From assembly GCF_900108345.1 (NCBI RefSeq), contig NZ_FNVV01000012.1, positions 1 to 64,000 of the forward strand: a stretch of DNA of 64,000 bases, in the 5' to 3' direction. Below are positions 33,031 through 41,973 of the stretch, piece after piece. The first letter of the stretch is position 1. The number at the start of each line of letters is the position of its first letter. The notes beneath the pieces were generated by a model. The model was given only the letters and a program-made list of their open reading frames with translations, was not told where the DNA came from and made no database searches. Both the position numbers and the translations under genes were made by a program. This DNA comes from Bacteroides ndongoniae (lineage in GTDB: Bacteria; Bacteroidota; Bacteroidia; Bacteroidales; Bacteroidaceae).

Positions 33031-34359
33031 ATGTATAAGTTTTTATTCATTGTATTAATTTTTGCTTCCAAAATGCATGCGCAAAACAAGTGGACGCTGG
33101 CTGAATGTATTGAGTATGCCGTTGAGCATAACATTGAGGTGAAGCAAAGCCGGAATCAGGTTCTAAGTTTGAAGGTGCAGAAGAATAGCATGCGGAACAG
33201 TTTCCTTCCGGACTTAAATGCCGGGGCTTCGCAGAACTTTACTTATGGGCGTTCTTTGAATCAGAATAATACGTATGAGAACAGCAACATTAAAAATTCT
33301 TCTTTTTCCGTCAGTACGGAGTTGCCGATATTTGCAGGGTTCAAACGGACGGCATCGCTTTCGCAAAACAAGTTTGATTTGTTGGCCGCAGAAGCGAACC
33401 GGGAACTGATAGAGAATAATCTTTCGCTGAATGTAACAGGTGCCTATTTTCAGATATTGCTGAATAAGGAAATCTACCGTATAGCCTTGGAGCAGATTCA
33501 ACTGACCAAGGAACAGGAGGAACGGACTTTGCTGCTGATAGAAAATGGGAAGGCTGCTGAATCGCAGTTGTATGATGTACGGGCGCAATTGGCCGATGAT
33601 GAGTTGACAGCTACCGAGGCGAAAAATTCACTTCGGTTGGCTTTCCTGGACTTAGCTCAATTGATGGAGCTGAAAGGATATGACAACTTTGATATTGATT
33701 CGTTGGGGGGCAATGTGGCCGTGTCTGATACGCTCAGTCCGTTGCATATTTATCAGGATGCCTTGACTTGTATGCCGCAGATCCAGCAGGCTTTTTATTC
33801 CTTGCAGAGTAAGGCTAAGGGGGTCAAGATTGCAAAGTCTGGGTATTATCCGACCATTTCTTTTGCCGCAGGCATTAATACCGGGTATTACAACGATGGA
33901 AGCAGATTAAGCGAGACCTTCCGTAGGCAGTTCAGCAACAACATGCAGAAAAGTTTGTGCTTTACCATCAGCATCCCTCTGTTTGATCGGTTTTCTACAC
34001 GGAATCAAGTAAGGGCGGCACGCATCGAGGAGGACAATGCGAGGCTGGCGTTGGAGAATGAGAAGAAGCAGCTATATAAGGACATCGAGCAGGCTTATAC
34101 CGATGCGGTTTCGGCTTATGAGAAATACAAATCGACCACAAAGGCAGTCGTGGCCAATCAGGAAGCGCATCGATATGCGTTGGAGAAATATGCGGCAGGG
34201 AAATCCACGGTATTTGAATATAACGAAATCAAGATGAAACTGGCCGACACACTTTCTAAGCAATCGCAAGCCAAATACACATACTTACTGAAAAAACGGA
34301 TCCTAACATTCTATTCCTGCCTATCGCTGACAAACGAAGAAGATATAAAATTTCCCTGA
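33031..34359 (+). CDS. TolC-family outer membrane efflux protein
   Basis: 442 residues with a signal peptide (FLFIVLIFASKMHAQ). It starts NKWTLAECIEYAVEHNIEVKQS, a TolC signature, with two long coiled-coil repeats (around 110-210 and 330-420) and strands such as FGAGINTGYYNDG-like segments between. GC content returns to normal here. Expected to form the outer membrane duct for peptide export, but no membrane fusion protein or ABC transporter gene follows. Confidence 0.9.
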   Translation: MYKFLFIVLIFASKMHAQNKWTLAECIEYAVEHNIEVKQSRNQVLSLKVQKNSMRNSFLPDLNAGASQNFTYGRSLNQNNTYENSNIKNSSFSVSTELPIFAGFKRTASLSQNKFDLLAAEANRELIENNLSLNVTGAYFQILLNKEIYRIALEQIQLTKEQEERTLLLIENGKAAESQLYDVRAQLADDELTATEAKNSLRLAFLDLAQLMELKGYDNFDIDSLGGNVAVSDTLSPLHIYQDALTCMPQIQQAFYSLQSKAKGVKIAKSGYYPTISFAAGINTGYYNDGSRLSETFRRQFSNNMQKSLCFTISIPLFDRFSTRNQVRAARIEEDNARLALENEKKQLYKDIEQAYTDAVSAYEKYKSTTKAVVANQEAHRYALEKYAAGKSTVFEYNEIKMKLADTLSKQSQAKYTYLLKKRILTFYSCLSLTNEEDIKFP

Positions 34360-34992
34360 CTTCCTCAAGTTCCTCTTTACTATGCCAAAGAGGGACTTGG
34401 CACTTCCAATCTTTATCTTTCTTCCTCTCAACACCAACTTCCTTCTTCCTGTCATGGCTTTCCGCTCCGGCTAATCACTCTCCCCGTGTCCCCGACATTA
34501 TTCATCAAACATCCCAACAAACCACACCACATCCAAAGCTTGTGAAAGACGTTTCACGCTCCCCACGCCCCATTTGGAACAAAGTTTCGAGAATCTTCCG
34601 TCACGCCTTCACCCGGAATATAAACATCTGACCACAAACCTCTTACGGTGAAACATAACGTTTCACCACATCTTTCACGTCTGTTGAAAGCTGGAAAGAC
34701 GTTTCACAGCAACTCACTAACACACAACCGATTGCGTTGAAACTTCACCTTGAGAAACCTGAAACACACAGTTCTCGGAGCATTCAGCACAGAAACGGCA
34801 GACGGCTTCACCAAAGAATGAAAAATATTTCCAAATCGGAAGAGAGAAAGACCGGTCAGGAGAGGAAACAAACGTCGGCAAGAATACCCTTTGAACGACA
34901 CTTGCACGGCTCGCGAGCCGTACAAGTGTTGCTCGCGAGCCGTGCAAGTGATTGATAAATGAAATGCAAGTGTCTCTCGGCCGATCCAATCG
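34360..34992. other. 633-bp noncoding region with TTTCAC motifs and a palindromic repeat
   Basis: No convincing gene. The segment ~34550-34715 contains many GTTTCAC/GTGAAAC motifs on both strands (for example ATAACGTTTCAC near 34657). It is followed by the 55-bp palindromic repeat listed next. The same two-part layout occurs at 47.35-47.73 kb. It could hold relics of the missing export genes, but none is recognisable. Confidence 0.6.
34896..34950. repeat. 55-bp palindromic repeat, copy 1
   Basis: A 32-bp near-palindrome built from ACACTTGCACGGCTCG and its complement (34898-34929), followed by CTCGCGAGCCGTGCAAGTG. Two bases differ from copy 2 at 47614-47668. A further GCAAGTGTC follows at 34967-34975. 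Confidence 0.85.
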
Positions 34993-36075
34993 TCAACGAT
35001 ATTCCTGCACCGGCAATTCTCCCCGCAACGCGCCCAGCGCATTCAAGGCCAGCGCCTCCATTTCGTCCTCGCCCGGATAGATGTGCACAGGTGCCAGGAA
35101 AGACACCCGCTCGCACAGGCGCGAGGTGATGTACTCCGAATGCGCCATGCCGCCCGTCAGCAGAATGGCATCGACCTTGCCGTAGAGCACTACTGCCGCA
35201 CCGCCTATCTCCTTGGCTATCTGATAGATCATGGCATTCAGTATCAGCTCGGCATGACGGTCGCCTTCGGCAATGCGCTTTTCAATGGCCGGGATGTCCG
35301 TAGTGCCCAAGTGGGCGGCCAGTCCGGCTTTTCCCGAAATGCGCTTCTTCAGTTCCTCGGTGGTGTAACGTCCCGAGTGGCAGAGGTCTATCAGCTGGCC
35401 GGCAGGAAGCGTGCCTGCACGTTCGGGCGAGAAAGGTCCCGAGCCGTCGAGCGCGTTGGGCACGTCGATGGCACGCCCGTGACGGTGCACTCCGACGGAA
35501 ATGCCGCCTCCCAGGTGGCAGACAATCAGATTGAGGTCTTCGTAACGCACGGGATGTTCAGGGTGGAGCGCCATACACTCGGCAGCATAGCGCCGGGCAA
35601 TGGCCCGCTGGTTCAGCGCATGCCATATCACCACACGAGGCATCTGGGGCGAACCGGTGATGCGGGCTATTTCTTCAAGCTCGTCCACCACGCCGGGGTC
35701 GGCAATGAACGCGCGGCAGCCGGGAAGCATCACGGCCAGTTCGTGCGCTATCAGGCAGCCCAGGTTGCAGGCATGGCTGCGCATGGCATGGGCAATGTCG
35801 TCGAGCATGGCATCGTTCACCTCGTACACGCCGCCGGGAATGGGCTTCAGCAATCCGCCCCGACCCACGATGGCATCGAACTCGAAGGGGATGCCGTCGG
35901 CCTTCAGCTCTTCGAGCACCAGATTCTTGCGGAACTCGAACTGGTCGATGATGCGGGGAAATGCGGACAAATCGTCCACCGAATGCCGGATGCTGCGCAC
36001 CAGACGGGGGACGTTATCTTCGTAAACGGCAATCTTCGTCGAAGTAGAGCCGGGATTGATGACTAATATCTTCAT
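34993..36075 (-). CDS. buk: Butyrate kinase
   Basis: 360 residues, acetate-kinase/ASKHA fold. ILVINPGSTSTKIAVYEDN is the N-terminal phosphate motif; LGGGISVGVHRHGRAIDVPNALDGSGPFSPERAGTLP and ILLTGGMAHSEYI follow. Converts butyryl-phosphate (or branched-chain acyl-phosphates) plus ADP to the acid and ATP. It lies 57 bp after the phosphotransacylase gene, forming a ptb-buk pair. Substrate range cannot be read from sequence. Confidence 0.93.
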   Translation of the reverse strand: MKILVINPGSTSTKIAVYEDNVPRLVRSIRHSVDDLSAFPRIIDQFEFRKNLVLEELKADGIPFEFDAIVGRGGLLKPIPGGVYEVNDAMLDDIAHAMRSHACNLGCLIAHELAVMLPGCRAFIADPGVVDELEEIARITGSPQMPRVVIWHALNQRAIARRYAAECMALHPEHPVRYEDLNLIVCHLGGGISVGVHRHGRAIDVPNALDGSGPFSPERAGTLPAGQLIDLCHSGRYTTEELKKRISGKAGLAAHLGTTDIPAIEKRIAEGDRHAELILNAMIYQIAKEIGGAAVVLYGKVDAILLTGGMAHSEYITSRLCERVSFLAPVHIYPGEDEMEALALNALGALRGELPVQEYR

Positions 36076-36132
36076 GGAAATGGTGAATGATGAATGATAA
36101 ATGGTGAATGGTTAAACGACTTGCTTCCTGCT

Positions 36133-37059
36133 TTATTCGTTCATGTCCTGTCCGTTGCTCGTCAGGCAGGCCATGGCGATGCTGTAGTACTTCGACAGTC
36201 CGCTGTCGCTGCGCGAGGGCAGCACCACCGGACAGATGGGGCCTTGCAGCAATCCGGCCATGTCGGCGTGCGAGAACAGGGAGACGGCTTTGTAGAAAGC
36301 GTTGCCCGACTCGATGTTGGGGAAGATGAGTACGTCGGCCTCGCCGTTGATGGGCGAAACGATGCCTTTGATGTCGCCGCTGGTCTTCTCGCAAGCAGTC
36401 TTCACGTCCAGCGGACCGTCGATGATGACGTTGCCGAATTCGCCGGCTTCGGCCAGTTCGACGATGTTCACATAGTCCAGCGAATGGGGGAACTTGGCGC
36501 TCACCTTCTCCGTGCAGTGTATCAGGGCAATGCGTGGCTGCTCGATACCGAAGTGGCGGCAGGCGCGGATGGCGTACCAGATCATCTCAATGCGCTGCTG
36601 CAACGTAGGCCGCGGGATGACGGCGGCATCGGAGAAGAACAGCAGCTTATCGTACGTAGGAATCTGCATCACGGCCAGGTGGGTCAGTATCTTGCCCTTG
36701 GGCAGCAGGCCTTTTTCCTTATCCAGAATGGCATGCAGCAGGTTGTCGGTATTGATGATGCCTTTCATCAGAATGTCCGCCCCGCCTTCGCGCACAATGC
36801 GCACCGCCTCGCGGGCAGCCTCGTCGGGGTCTTCAACGTGCAGCGTGTGCACATAGTCGGGATAGTTCTTCAGACTGGGATATTTCTCCAGAATAGCCGA
36901 ATCGCCAATCATCAGAAACTCGGCTATGCCTTCTTCCAAAGCGCGGCTGATGGCATATTCCGTATTGGGGTCATTGGCACAAACAACGGCAATGCGTTTC
37001 CTTTTATTCAAGGTTTTCAAGTGGGCGGTCAACTGATCAAAATTCCGAATAGGTTCCAT
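36133..37059 (-). CDS. ptb: Phosphate butyryltransferase (phosphotransacylase)
   Basis: 308 residues of the PTA/PTB family: KRKRIAVVCANDPNTEYAI, ADILMKGIINTDNLLHAIL, and C-terminal SPINGEADVLIFPNIESGNAFYKA and GPICPVVLPSRSDS. Exchanges acyl-CoA and phosphate, giving the acyl-phosphate used by the kinase encoded next. The upstream region holds the 23-bp-period palindrome array. Could also act on isobutyryl- or isovaleryl-CoA. Confidence 0.9.
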   Translation of the reverse strand: MEPIRNFDQLTAHLKTLNKRKRIAVVCANDPNTEYAISRALEEGIAEFLMIGDSAILEKYPSLKNYPDYVHTLHVEDPDEAAREAVRIVREGGADILMKGIINTDNLLHAILDKEKGLLPKGKILTHLAVMQIPTYDKLLFFSDAAVIPRPTLQQRIEMIWYAIRACRHFGIEQPRIALIHCTEKVSAKFPHSLDYVNIVELAEAGEFGNVIIDGPLDVKTACEKTSGDIKGIVSPINGEADVLIFPNIESGNAFYKAVSLFSHADMAGLLQGPICPVVLPSRSDSGLSKYYSIAMACLTSNGQDMNE

Positions 37060-37239
37060 AACGTTAGATTTTTAGCAAATATCTGAAAAAATGTCGAAAA
37101 TCAAAGCATACGACAGGGTAAAATTTCGTCTCGGCAATATCATTTTGACAGAATAACGATAAAACAAACATTTTTTATGAAAAACAGGCAAGCCAGCCAA
37201 AAGGTTCGCTGTCCGCAACACTCCAGTATGCCCGGTTTA

Positions 37240-37395
37240 TTCTCACAAGTATGAGAAGGATGTTCTCATAGGCATGAGAATAGTTTTCTCACAGTTATGA
37301 GAATAGTCTTCTCATAGGCGTGAGAATACTTTTCTTTCACTGTGAGAACTGTTTTCTCTGCTGGAGAAAAGATTCTTCTCGTTACGGGAGAAGAA
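37240..37395. repeat. Array of seven 23-bp-period palindromes TTCTCA-N6-TGAGAA
   Basis: Units begin at 37240, 37263, 37286 and 37309 (exact 23-bp steps, six-base arms, 6-nt centres), then degenerate units at ~37332, 37354 and 37373. A second array with the same motif and period is at 60534-60620. Each unit can form a hairpin. Confidence 0.9.
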
Positions 37396-37440
37396 AACCG
37401 ACTGATACACAGCCGCCACAAAAAAACTAACCCCACCTTG

Positions 37441-37470
37441 TTTGCCCTGTGGCGAAATTGTGTACTTTTG
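37441..37470 (+). promoter_or_regulatory. Promoter of the LD-carboxypeptidase gene
   Basis: TTTG (37441-37444), an 18-nt spacer and TACTTTTG (37463-37470), 22 bp before ATG 37493. It overlaps an open upstream frame, which supports ATG 37493 as the true start. Confidence 0.75.
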
Positions 37471-37492
37471 CGGAAAAGTAGACGAAAAAGAT

Positions 37493-38434
37493 ATGAACAG
37501 CCTTATTTTCCCACCCTATCTGCACGAGGGCGACCGCGTAATCATCCTCTCCCCCTCGGGCAAAATAGACAAGGCCTTCCTGAAAGGAGCCCGAAAACGG
37601 CTCGAATCCTGGGGGCTGGAAGTGGTCATGGCCCGACATGCAGGCGGCTCGAACGGCACCTATGCCGGCACCATACAGCAACGGCTCGACGACCTGCAGG
37701 AAGCGATGGACGACGAGACGGCCAAAGTCATCTTTTGCAGCCGCGGCGGATACGGAGCCGTGCACCTGGTGGACAAGCTCGACTTCGGCCGCTTCCGCCA
37801 GCACCCGAAGTGGCTCGTCGGCTTCAGCGACATTACTGCCCTGCACAACGTGTTTCAGGCCAACGGATTCGCCTCGCTTCATGCTCCCATGGCACGCCAT
37901 CTGACCGTGGAGCCCGAAGACGACTTCTGCACACAAGCCCTGCGCGACATCCTCTTCGGACGAAATGCCGCCCTCCGGACCGAGGACAACGACGGCACCG
38001 CTTTCGACTACGTATGTCCTGCCCATAAGCTGAACCATACGGGCACCTGCCAAGGCACACTACGCGGCGGCAATCTGGCCGTCTTCTACGGACTGCGCGG
38101 CACGCCCTACGACATTCCGCCCGAAGGCACCGTCCTCTTTATAGAAGATGTGGGCGAACGGCCGCACGCCGTGGAGCGGATGATGTACAACCTGAAACTG
38201 GGAGGCGTGCTCGAACGGCTTTCGGGCCTCATCATCGGACAGTTCACCGAATACGAGGAAAACAAGTCGCTCGGCAAAGACCTGTACGGCGCACTGGCCG
38301 ACGTGGTGAAGGAGTACGACTATCCCATCTGCTTCAACTTCCCCGTAGGCCACGTCACCATGAACCTGCCGCTGATAAACGGCGCCGGTGTCAGGCTGGA
38401 AGTGGGCCGGAAAGAAGTCAGGCTGAACTTTTAA
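37493..38434 (+). CDS. LD-carboxypeptidase (peptidase family S66)
   Basis: 313 residues from ATG 37493. N-terminal LHEGDRVIILSPSGKIDKAF; the nucleophile elbow is FCSRGGYGAVHL (Ser in SRGG); the C-terminal catalytic region has VLFIEDVGERPHAVERMMYNL and NFPVGHV (Glu, His). Cytosolic enzyme that removes the terminal D-amino acid from recycled muropeptides. Normal length, single gene with its own promoter. Confidence 0.9.
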   Translation: MNSLIFPPYLHEGDRVIILSPSGKIDKAFLKGARKRLESWGLEVVMARHAGGSNGTYAGTIQQRLDDLQEAMDDETAKVIFCSRGGYGAVHLVDKLDFGRFRQHPKWLVGFSDITALHNVFQANGFASLHAPMARHLTVEPEDDFCTQALRDILFGRNAALRTEDNDGTAFDYVCPAHKLNHTGTCQGTLRGGNLAVFYGLRGTPYDIPPEGTVLFIEDVGERPHAVERMMYNLKLGGVLERLSGLIIGQFTEYEENKSLGKDLYGALADVVKEYDYPICFNFPVGHVTMNLPLINGAGVRLEVGRKEVRLNF

Positions 38435-38451
38435 CCCTTAACTATTAACTC

Positions 38452-38473
38452 AAGTTTCGCACTTGCGAAACTT
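38452..38473 (+). terminator. Hairpin after the LD-carboxypeptidase gene
   Basis: Perfect AAGTTTCGC (38452-38460) / GCGAAACTT (38465-38473) stem with a 4-nt loop. There is no clear U-tract, so termination is only likely. Confidence 0.5.
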
Positions 38474-38475
38474 TC

Positions 38476-38595
38476 AGGAGTTAAAGAAGTTAAAAGGAGT
38501 TATCGCCCGTCTTGGACGGGCTTAGGAGTTAAAAGCCAATAGAGAAGCAAACAGCTCACAATGTATCGGCTTAACTCCTTAACTTCTTAACTCCT
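38476..38595. repeat. Long inverted repeat of AGGAGTTAA units
   Basis: The left arm (38476-38502) repeats AGGAGTTA and AAGTTAA; the right arm (38571-38595) is its complement apart from two single-base bulges. Between them is the hairpin GCCCGTC-TTG-GACGGGC. Noncoding. Confidence 0.75.
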
Positions 38596-38670
38596 TAACT
38601 ACAACCGATTAATAAACTTGAGAAACTTAAATTGTTCATTTTTAATTGTCAATTTCCCAATTTATCAACA

Positions 38671-39675
38671 ATGAAACGTCACTACACCTTACTTTCATGC
38701 TGCCTGCTGCTGGTGTTCGCAACCGTAGCATGCAGCAGCAATAAGAAATCGGCCGCCGACCAGACAGAAGATGTCGCCAAAGAAAAGGTCAACGTGCCGA
38801 CCTTCAATGCCGACAGTGCTTACCAGTACGTGAAGACACAGGCCGACTTCGGTCCCCGCGTGCCCAACACCACTGCCCACAAAGCCTGCGGCGAATACCT
38901 GGCTTCCAAGCTGGAGCAGTTCGGAGCCAAAGTCTACAACCAATACGCCGACCTCGTGGCCTACGACGGCACCCTGCTGAAGTCGCGCAACATCATCGGT
39001 GCCTACAACCCCGACAGCCGTCGGCGCGTACTGCTCTGTGCCCACTGGGACAGTCGCCCCTATGCCGACGAAGACGATGACGCCAAGAAGCATCAGACGC
39101 CCATCATAGGAGCCAACGACGGAGCCAGTGGTGTAGGCGTACTGCTGGAAGTAGCGCGCCAGCTGCAACGGCAGGCACCCACCATCGGTATCGACATCAT
39201 CTTCTTCGATGCCGAAGACTACGGCATTCCTACCTTCTACAAAGGTCAGTACAAGGCCGACACCTGGTGCCTGGGCTCGCAATACTGGGGACGCATGCCT
39301 CACGTAGAGAACTACAACGCCCGCTACGGCATCCTGCTGGACATGGTAGGCGGCAAGAACGCTACCTTCTATCAGGAACTCTTCTCCAAGCGCACAGCCA
39401 GCAAGCAGGTAAAGAAGATCTGGGACGCTGCCCACCGTCTGGGCTTCGAAAGTTTCTTCCCCAAGCAGGACGGCACCGAAGTGACCGACGACCACATGTA
39501 CGTCTACAACCTGCGTAAGATTCCCTGCGTGGACATCATCAACTACGACCCCAACTGCGACACCGGCTTCGGCGACTTCTGGCACACCACCGACGACAAT
39601 ATGGACGTGATAGACAAAGGTACGCTCAACGCCGTTGGCCAGACAGTGCTGGAGGTGATTTATAACGAGAAGTAA
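38671..39675 (+). CDS. M28 peptidase-family lipoprotein, glutaminyl cyclase-like
   Basis: 334 residues from ATG 38671 (MKRHYTLLSCC). Lipobox-like VACS after a short signal. The zinc site of glutaminyl-peptide cyclotransferase-type M28 proteins is visible: LLCAHWDSRPYAD, GANDGASGVGVLLE, IIFFDAEDYG and FWHTTDDNMD. Homologues cyclise N-terminal glutamine of exported proteins at the cell envelope; plain aminopeptidase activity is the alternative. Confidence 0.85.
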   Translation: MKRHYTLLSCCLLLVFATVACSSNKKSAADQTEDVAKEKVNVPTFNADSAYQYVKTQADFGPRVPNTTAHKACGEYLASKLEQFGAKVYNQYADLVAYDGTLLKSRNIIGAYNPDSRRRVLLCAHWDSRPYADEDDDAKKHQTPIIGANDGASGVGVLLEVARQLQRQAPTIGIDIIFFDAEDYGIPTFYKGQYKADTWCLGSQYWGRMPHVENYNARYGILLDMVGGKNATFYQELFSKRTASKQVKKIWDAAHRLGFESFFPKQDGTEVTDDHMYVYNLRKIPCVDIINYDPNCDTGFGDFWHTTDDNMDVIDKGTLNAVGQTVLEVIYNEK

Positions 39676-39691
39676 ACTTAAGGGACGAGGG

Positions 39692-39850
39692 GACAAGTTG
39701 ACGAGTTAACAAGGGACAAGTTGACGAGGAGACAAGTTAACGAGGGAATAAGGAAACAGAGGACAAGCCCACCCCTCGTAGTCTGAAACCTCATCCCCTC
39801 GTCAACAAAACTCCCCCCTCCTCGTAGCCTCGTTAACTCGTCAACTTATC
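39692..39850. repeat. Inverted repeat of GACGAG/GTTAAC units
   Basis: GACAAGTTGACGAGTTAAC (39692-39710) pairs with 39832-39850 with one mismatch. More copies of GACAAGTTGACGAG-like units lie between. A related block is at 42902-43010. Confidence 0.75.
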
Positions 39851-39896
39851 AACTAAACTAAAAACCAAAGAACTTAAAAACTAAAAACCTCACAAT

Positions 39897-40319
39897 ATGA
39901 CCATCAACGAAATGCAAGACGAAGTAATCGCCGAATTCAGCGATTTCGACGATTGGATGGACCGCTACCAGTTGCTCATCGACTTGGGCAACGAACAGCA
40001 ACCCCTTGACGAAAAGTACAAGACCGACCAAAACCTGATTGAAGGTTGCCAAAGCCGCGTATGGCTGCAAGCCGACGAACAGGACGGCAAAATCATCTTC
40101 CAGGCCGAAAGCGATGCCCTGATTGTGAAAGGCATCATTGCCCTGCTCATCAAAGTGCTTTCCGGCCACACCCCCGACGAGATACTGGAAGCCGACCTCT
40201 ACTTCATCCCTCAGATCGGCCTGCAAGAGCATCTTTCCCCCACCCGCAGCAACGGCCTGCTGGCCATGGTGAAGCAGATGCGGATGTATGCGTTGGCGTT
40301 TAAGGCGAAGGAAGGATAA
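39897..40319 (+). CDS. sufE: SufE-family sulfur acceptor
   Basis: 140 residues. The active cysteine lies in LIEGCQSRVWL, with EFSDFDDWMDRYQLLIDLG at the N-terminus and PTRSNGLLAMVKQMRMYA at the end. Takes sulfane sulfur from the cysteine desulfurase for iron-sulfur cluster assembly. No suf genes are adjacent in the window. Confidence 0.92.
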   Translation: MTINEMQDEVIAEFSDFDDWMDRYQLLIDLGNEQQPLDEKYKTDQNLIEGCQSRVWLQADEQDGKIIFQAESDALIVKGIIALLIKVLSGHTPDEILEADLYFIPQIGLQEHLSPTRSNGLLAMVKQMRMYALAFKAKEG

Positions 40320-40352
40320 GGCCTTGCGGATTTCAAATGAAGTACATGTCTT

Positions 40353-40432
40353 TTTAGGCACGGATTACACGGAAAAACACGGAGGAAAAGAATAAAAACA
40401 ATCCGCGAATTTCCGTGTAATCCGTACCTAAA
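40353..40432. repeat. Long stem-loop between sufE and the MutS-like gene
   Basis: A 23-bp stem with one mismatch (40353-40375 and 40410-40432, core ACGGATTACACGGAAA) around a 34-nt loop. It lies between convergent genes; could terminate both or be a repeat relic. Confidence 0.75.
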
Positions 40433-40446
40433 GAAATAATATACCC

Positions 40447-41973
40447 TTAGTCATCTTCTTCCGCCCACCGGCGCGCCTCCTCCACTACTTCCGCAGGATA
40501 ACCGTACAGCTCGATGATACGTATGGCATTGCGTTCGGTCACAGGACCGGGTTTCAGCAGATAGTCGAAAGATAACTTATCGTCGGAAATGGTTTCGCAG
40601 AAATGGTAAAGGCTGTATTGTCCGGCAAGCAGGCTGGCCAGTTCGATGTCATGCGTAGATGCAAAAACGACGTTTCTTTGGGTAGCCAGCGCAGCAAGTA
40701 CAGCCTTTGCGATGGCAATTCTTTCGGTGGTATTGGTTCCCTTGAAAAGTTCGTCCAACAGGAAAAGGCAGCTGCCTTGTTTGCTCTGTTCCAACATCTC
40801 TTTCATCGTCTGTACTTCTTGGAGGAACAGGCTGCGTCCGGCCATCAGGTCGTCTTCCACATGGATAGCCGAATGAAGTTTCGTATCAGGTAACAGGCAG
40901 AAAGCCTCGGCAAAGCAGGTATCCAATGCCTTACCACACAGCACACTGACACCAACAGCACGGATAAAGGTGGTCTTCCCCGACATGTTAGAGCCTGTAA
41001 TCAATACCGATTGCCCGCAAAGTGTCAGACTGTTGGACACGCAATCTTCCAACAGCGGATGATACAGTCCGTCGGCACGGAACGTTTCTCCTCCTTGGCA
41101 AGTCTTCAGACGAGTATGATAAGGAAGCTCATCGCGTAACACTGACACCGAACAAAGCACATCGACCATCCCCCAGAAACAGAAAACAGAATGAAGTGCC
41201 TCGCGTCTGCCCTCCAGCAAACGGAAAACCTTTGTAACGGAAATGACTTCACGCAGGAATACGATATTCAGCACCTCGGCCAGCAGCCATGCCAGCAGAG
41301 CCGCATCGCTCTCCAACCGGACTTGAAAACGGAAAGCTGACAATTTCTCCTGCAACGGGCGCAACGCCTGCAACGTACCGGCTATCTTTCCGTCAATCAC
41401 CCGGGCAAAGGGATACTTCAACAACTTTTCGCTCTGCTTCAACAAACGCCAAAGGCAAGGAATAGAAAAGAAATAAATCTGCAGCCACGACTTGTTGCGA
41501 TAGTGCAGCCACAGATTCCCCATGAGCGAAACCGTCAACAATCCTACAAACCAGGCAGATGAAGTCGCATAAAGCAAACCTAAAAACAGAATGGGAAGCA
41601 GTTGCATCACATAAAGCCAACCCACCGGCCAGCCAAAAGGCAACACTTTTTTTTCGTCAATCAGTTCAATCACGCGATAAGCATCGGAAGTATCCAATTT
41701 ACGTAACAACTGCCTTACCTCCTCGCGCAAAGTTTTATCTGCCGTGAAGCTGTCCACCACCTCTTCGCAGCGACTGACGCCGGACACACGGTCGTAGCGC
41801 AACAGGCTGTAAAGATACTGTCTGCCAATGGCCGACGAAGTCCTATCCACACGAACAAAGAGCGCTTCACCGTTCAGGTCGTCCCAAGTTTTGTCAGACA
41901 ACAGTTCCTCCTTATCCGTCGCCGAACGATGACGGAAGTAAAGCATCTTTTCTCCATCGGCCGTTCCCATCAT
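40447..41973 (-). CDS. MutS-like ATPase with membrane segments
   Basis: 508 residues. Residues ~125-165 are hydrophobic and look like two membrane helices (VGWLYVMQLLPILFLGLLYA). The C-terminal MutS ATPase domain has GSNMSGKTTF (Walker A), CLFLLDELFKGTNTTER (Walker B plus signature) and STHDIEL. No mismatch-recognition domain is present, so it is not mismatch repair MutS. ATG directly follows the TAG of the HTH gene. Such proteins are widespread in Bacteroidetes with no settled role. Confidence 0.85.
   Translation of the reverse strand: MMGTADGEKMLYFRHRSATDKEELLSDKTWDDLNGEALFVRVDRTSSAIGRQYLYSLLRYDRVSGVSRCEEVVDSFTADKTLREEVRQLLRKLDTSDAYRVIELIDEKKVLPFGWPVGWLYVMQLLPILFLGLLYATSSAWFVGLLTVSLMGNLWLHYRNKSWLQIYFFSIPCLWRLLKQSEKLLKYPFARVIDGKIAGTLQALRPLQEKLSAFRFQVRLESDAALLAWLLAEVLNIVFLREVISVTKVFRLLEGRREALHSVFCFWGMVDVLCSVSVLRDELPYHTRLKTCQGGETFRADGLYHPLLEDCVSNSLTLCGQSVLITGSNMSGKTTFIRAVGVSVLCGKALDTCFAEAFCLLPDTKLHSAIHVEDDLMAGRSLFLQEVQTMKEMLEQSKQGSCLFLLDELFKGTNTTERIAIAKAVLAALATQRNVVFASTHDIELASLLAGQYSLYHFCETISDDKLSFDYLLKPGPVTERNAIRIIELYGYPAEVVEEARRWAEEDD

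Larger units (their letters stand above)
37060..37492. other. Divergent spacer ptb / ldcA
   Basis: 433 bp with no gene. It holds the palindrome array (37240-37395) and, beside ldcA, a good promoter. The ptb side (37060-37230) is AT-rich without a clear consensus promoter. Confidence 0.6.

Noticed and set aside
35083-36066. 327-codon plus-strand frame over the butyrate kinase gene
   Set aside because: Antisense shadow caused by GC-rich codon bias; buk has unmistakable motifs on the other strand.
37240-37395. CRISPR-like array
   Set aside because: Units are 23-bp palindromes with only ~5 bp between them, no spacers of constant 30 bp length and no cas genes; the same holds for 60534-60620.
38695-39696. 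333-codon minus-strand frame over the M28 peptidase gene
   Set aside because: Valine- and glycine-rich shadow; the plus strand has signal peptide and zinc-site motifs.
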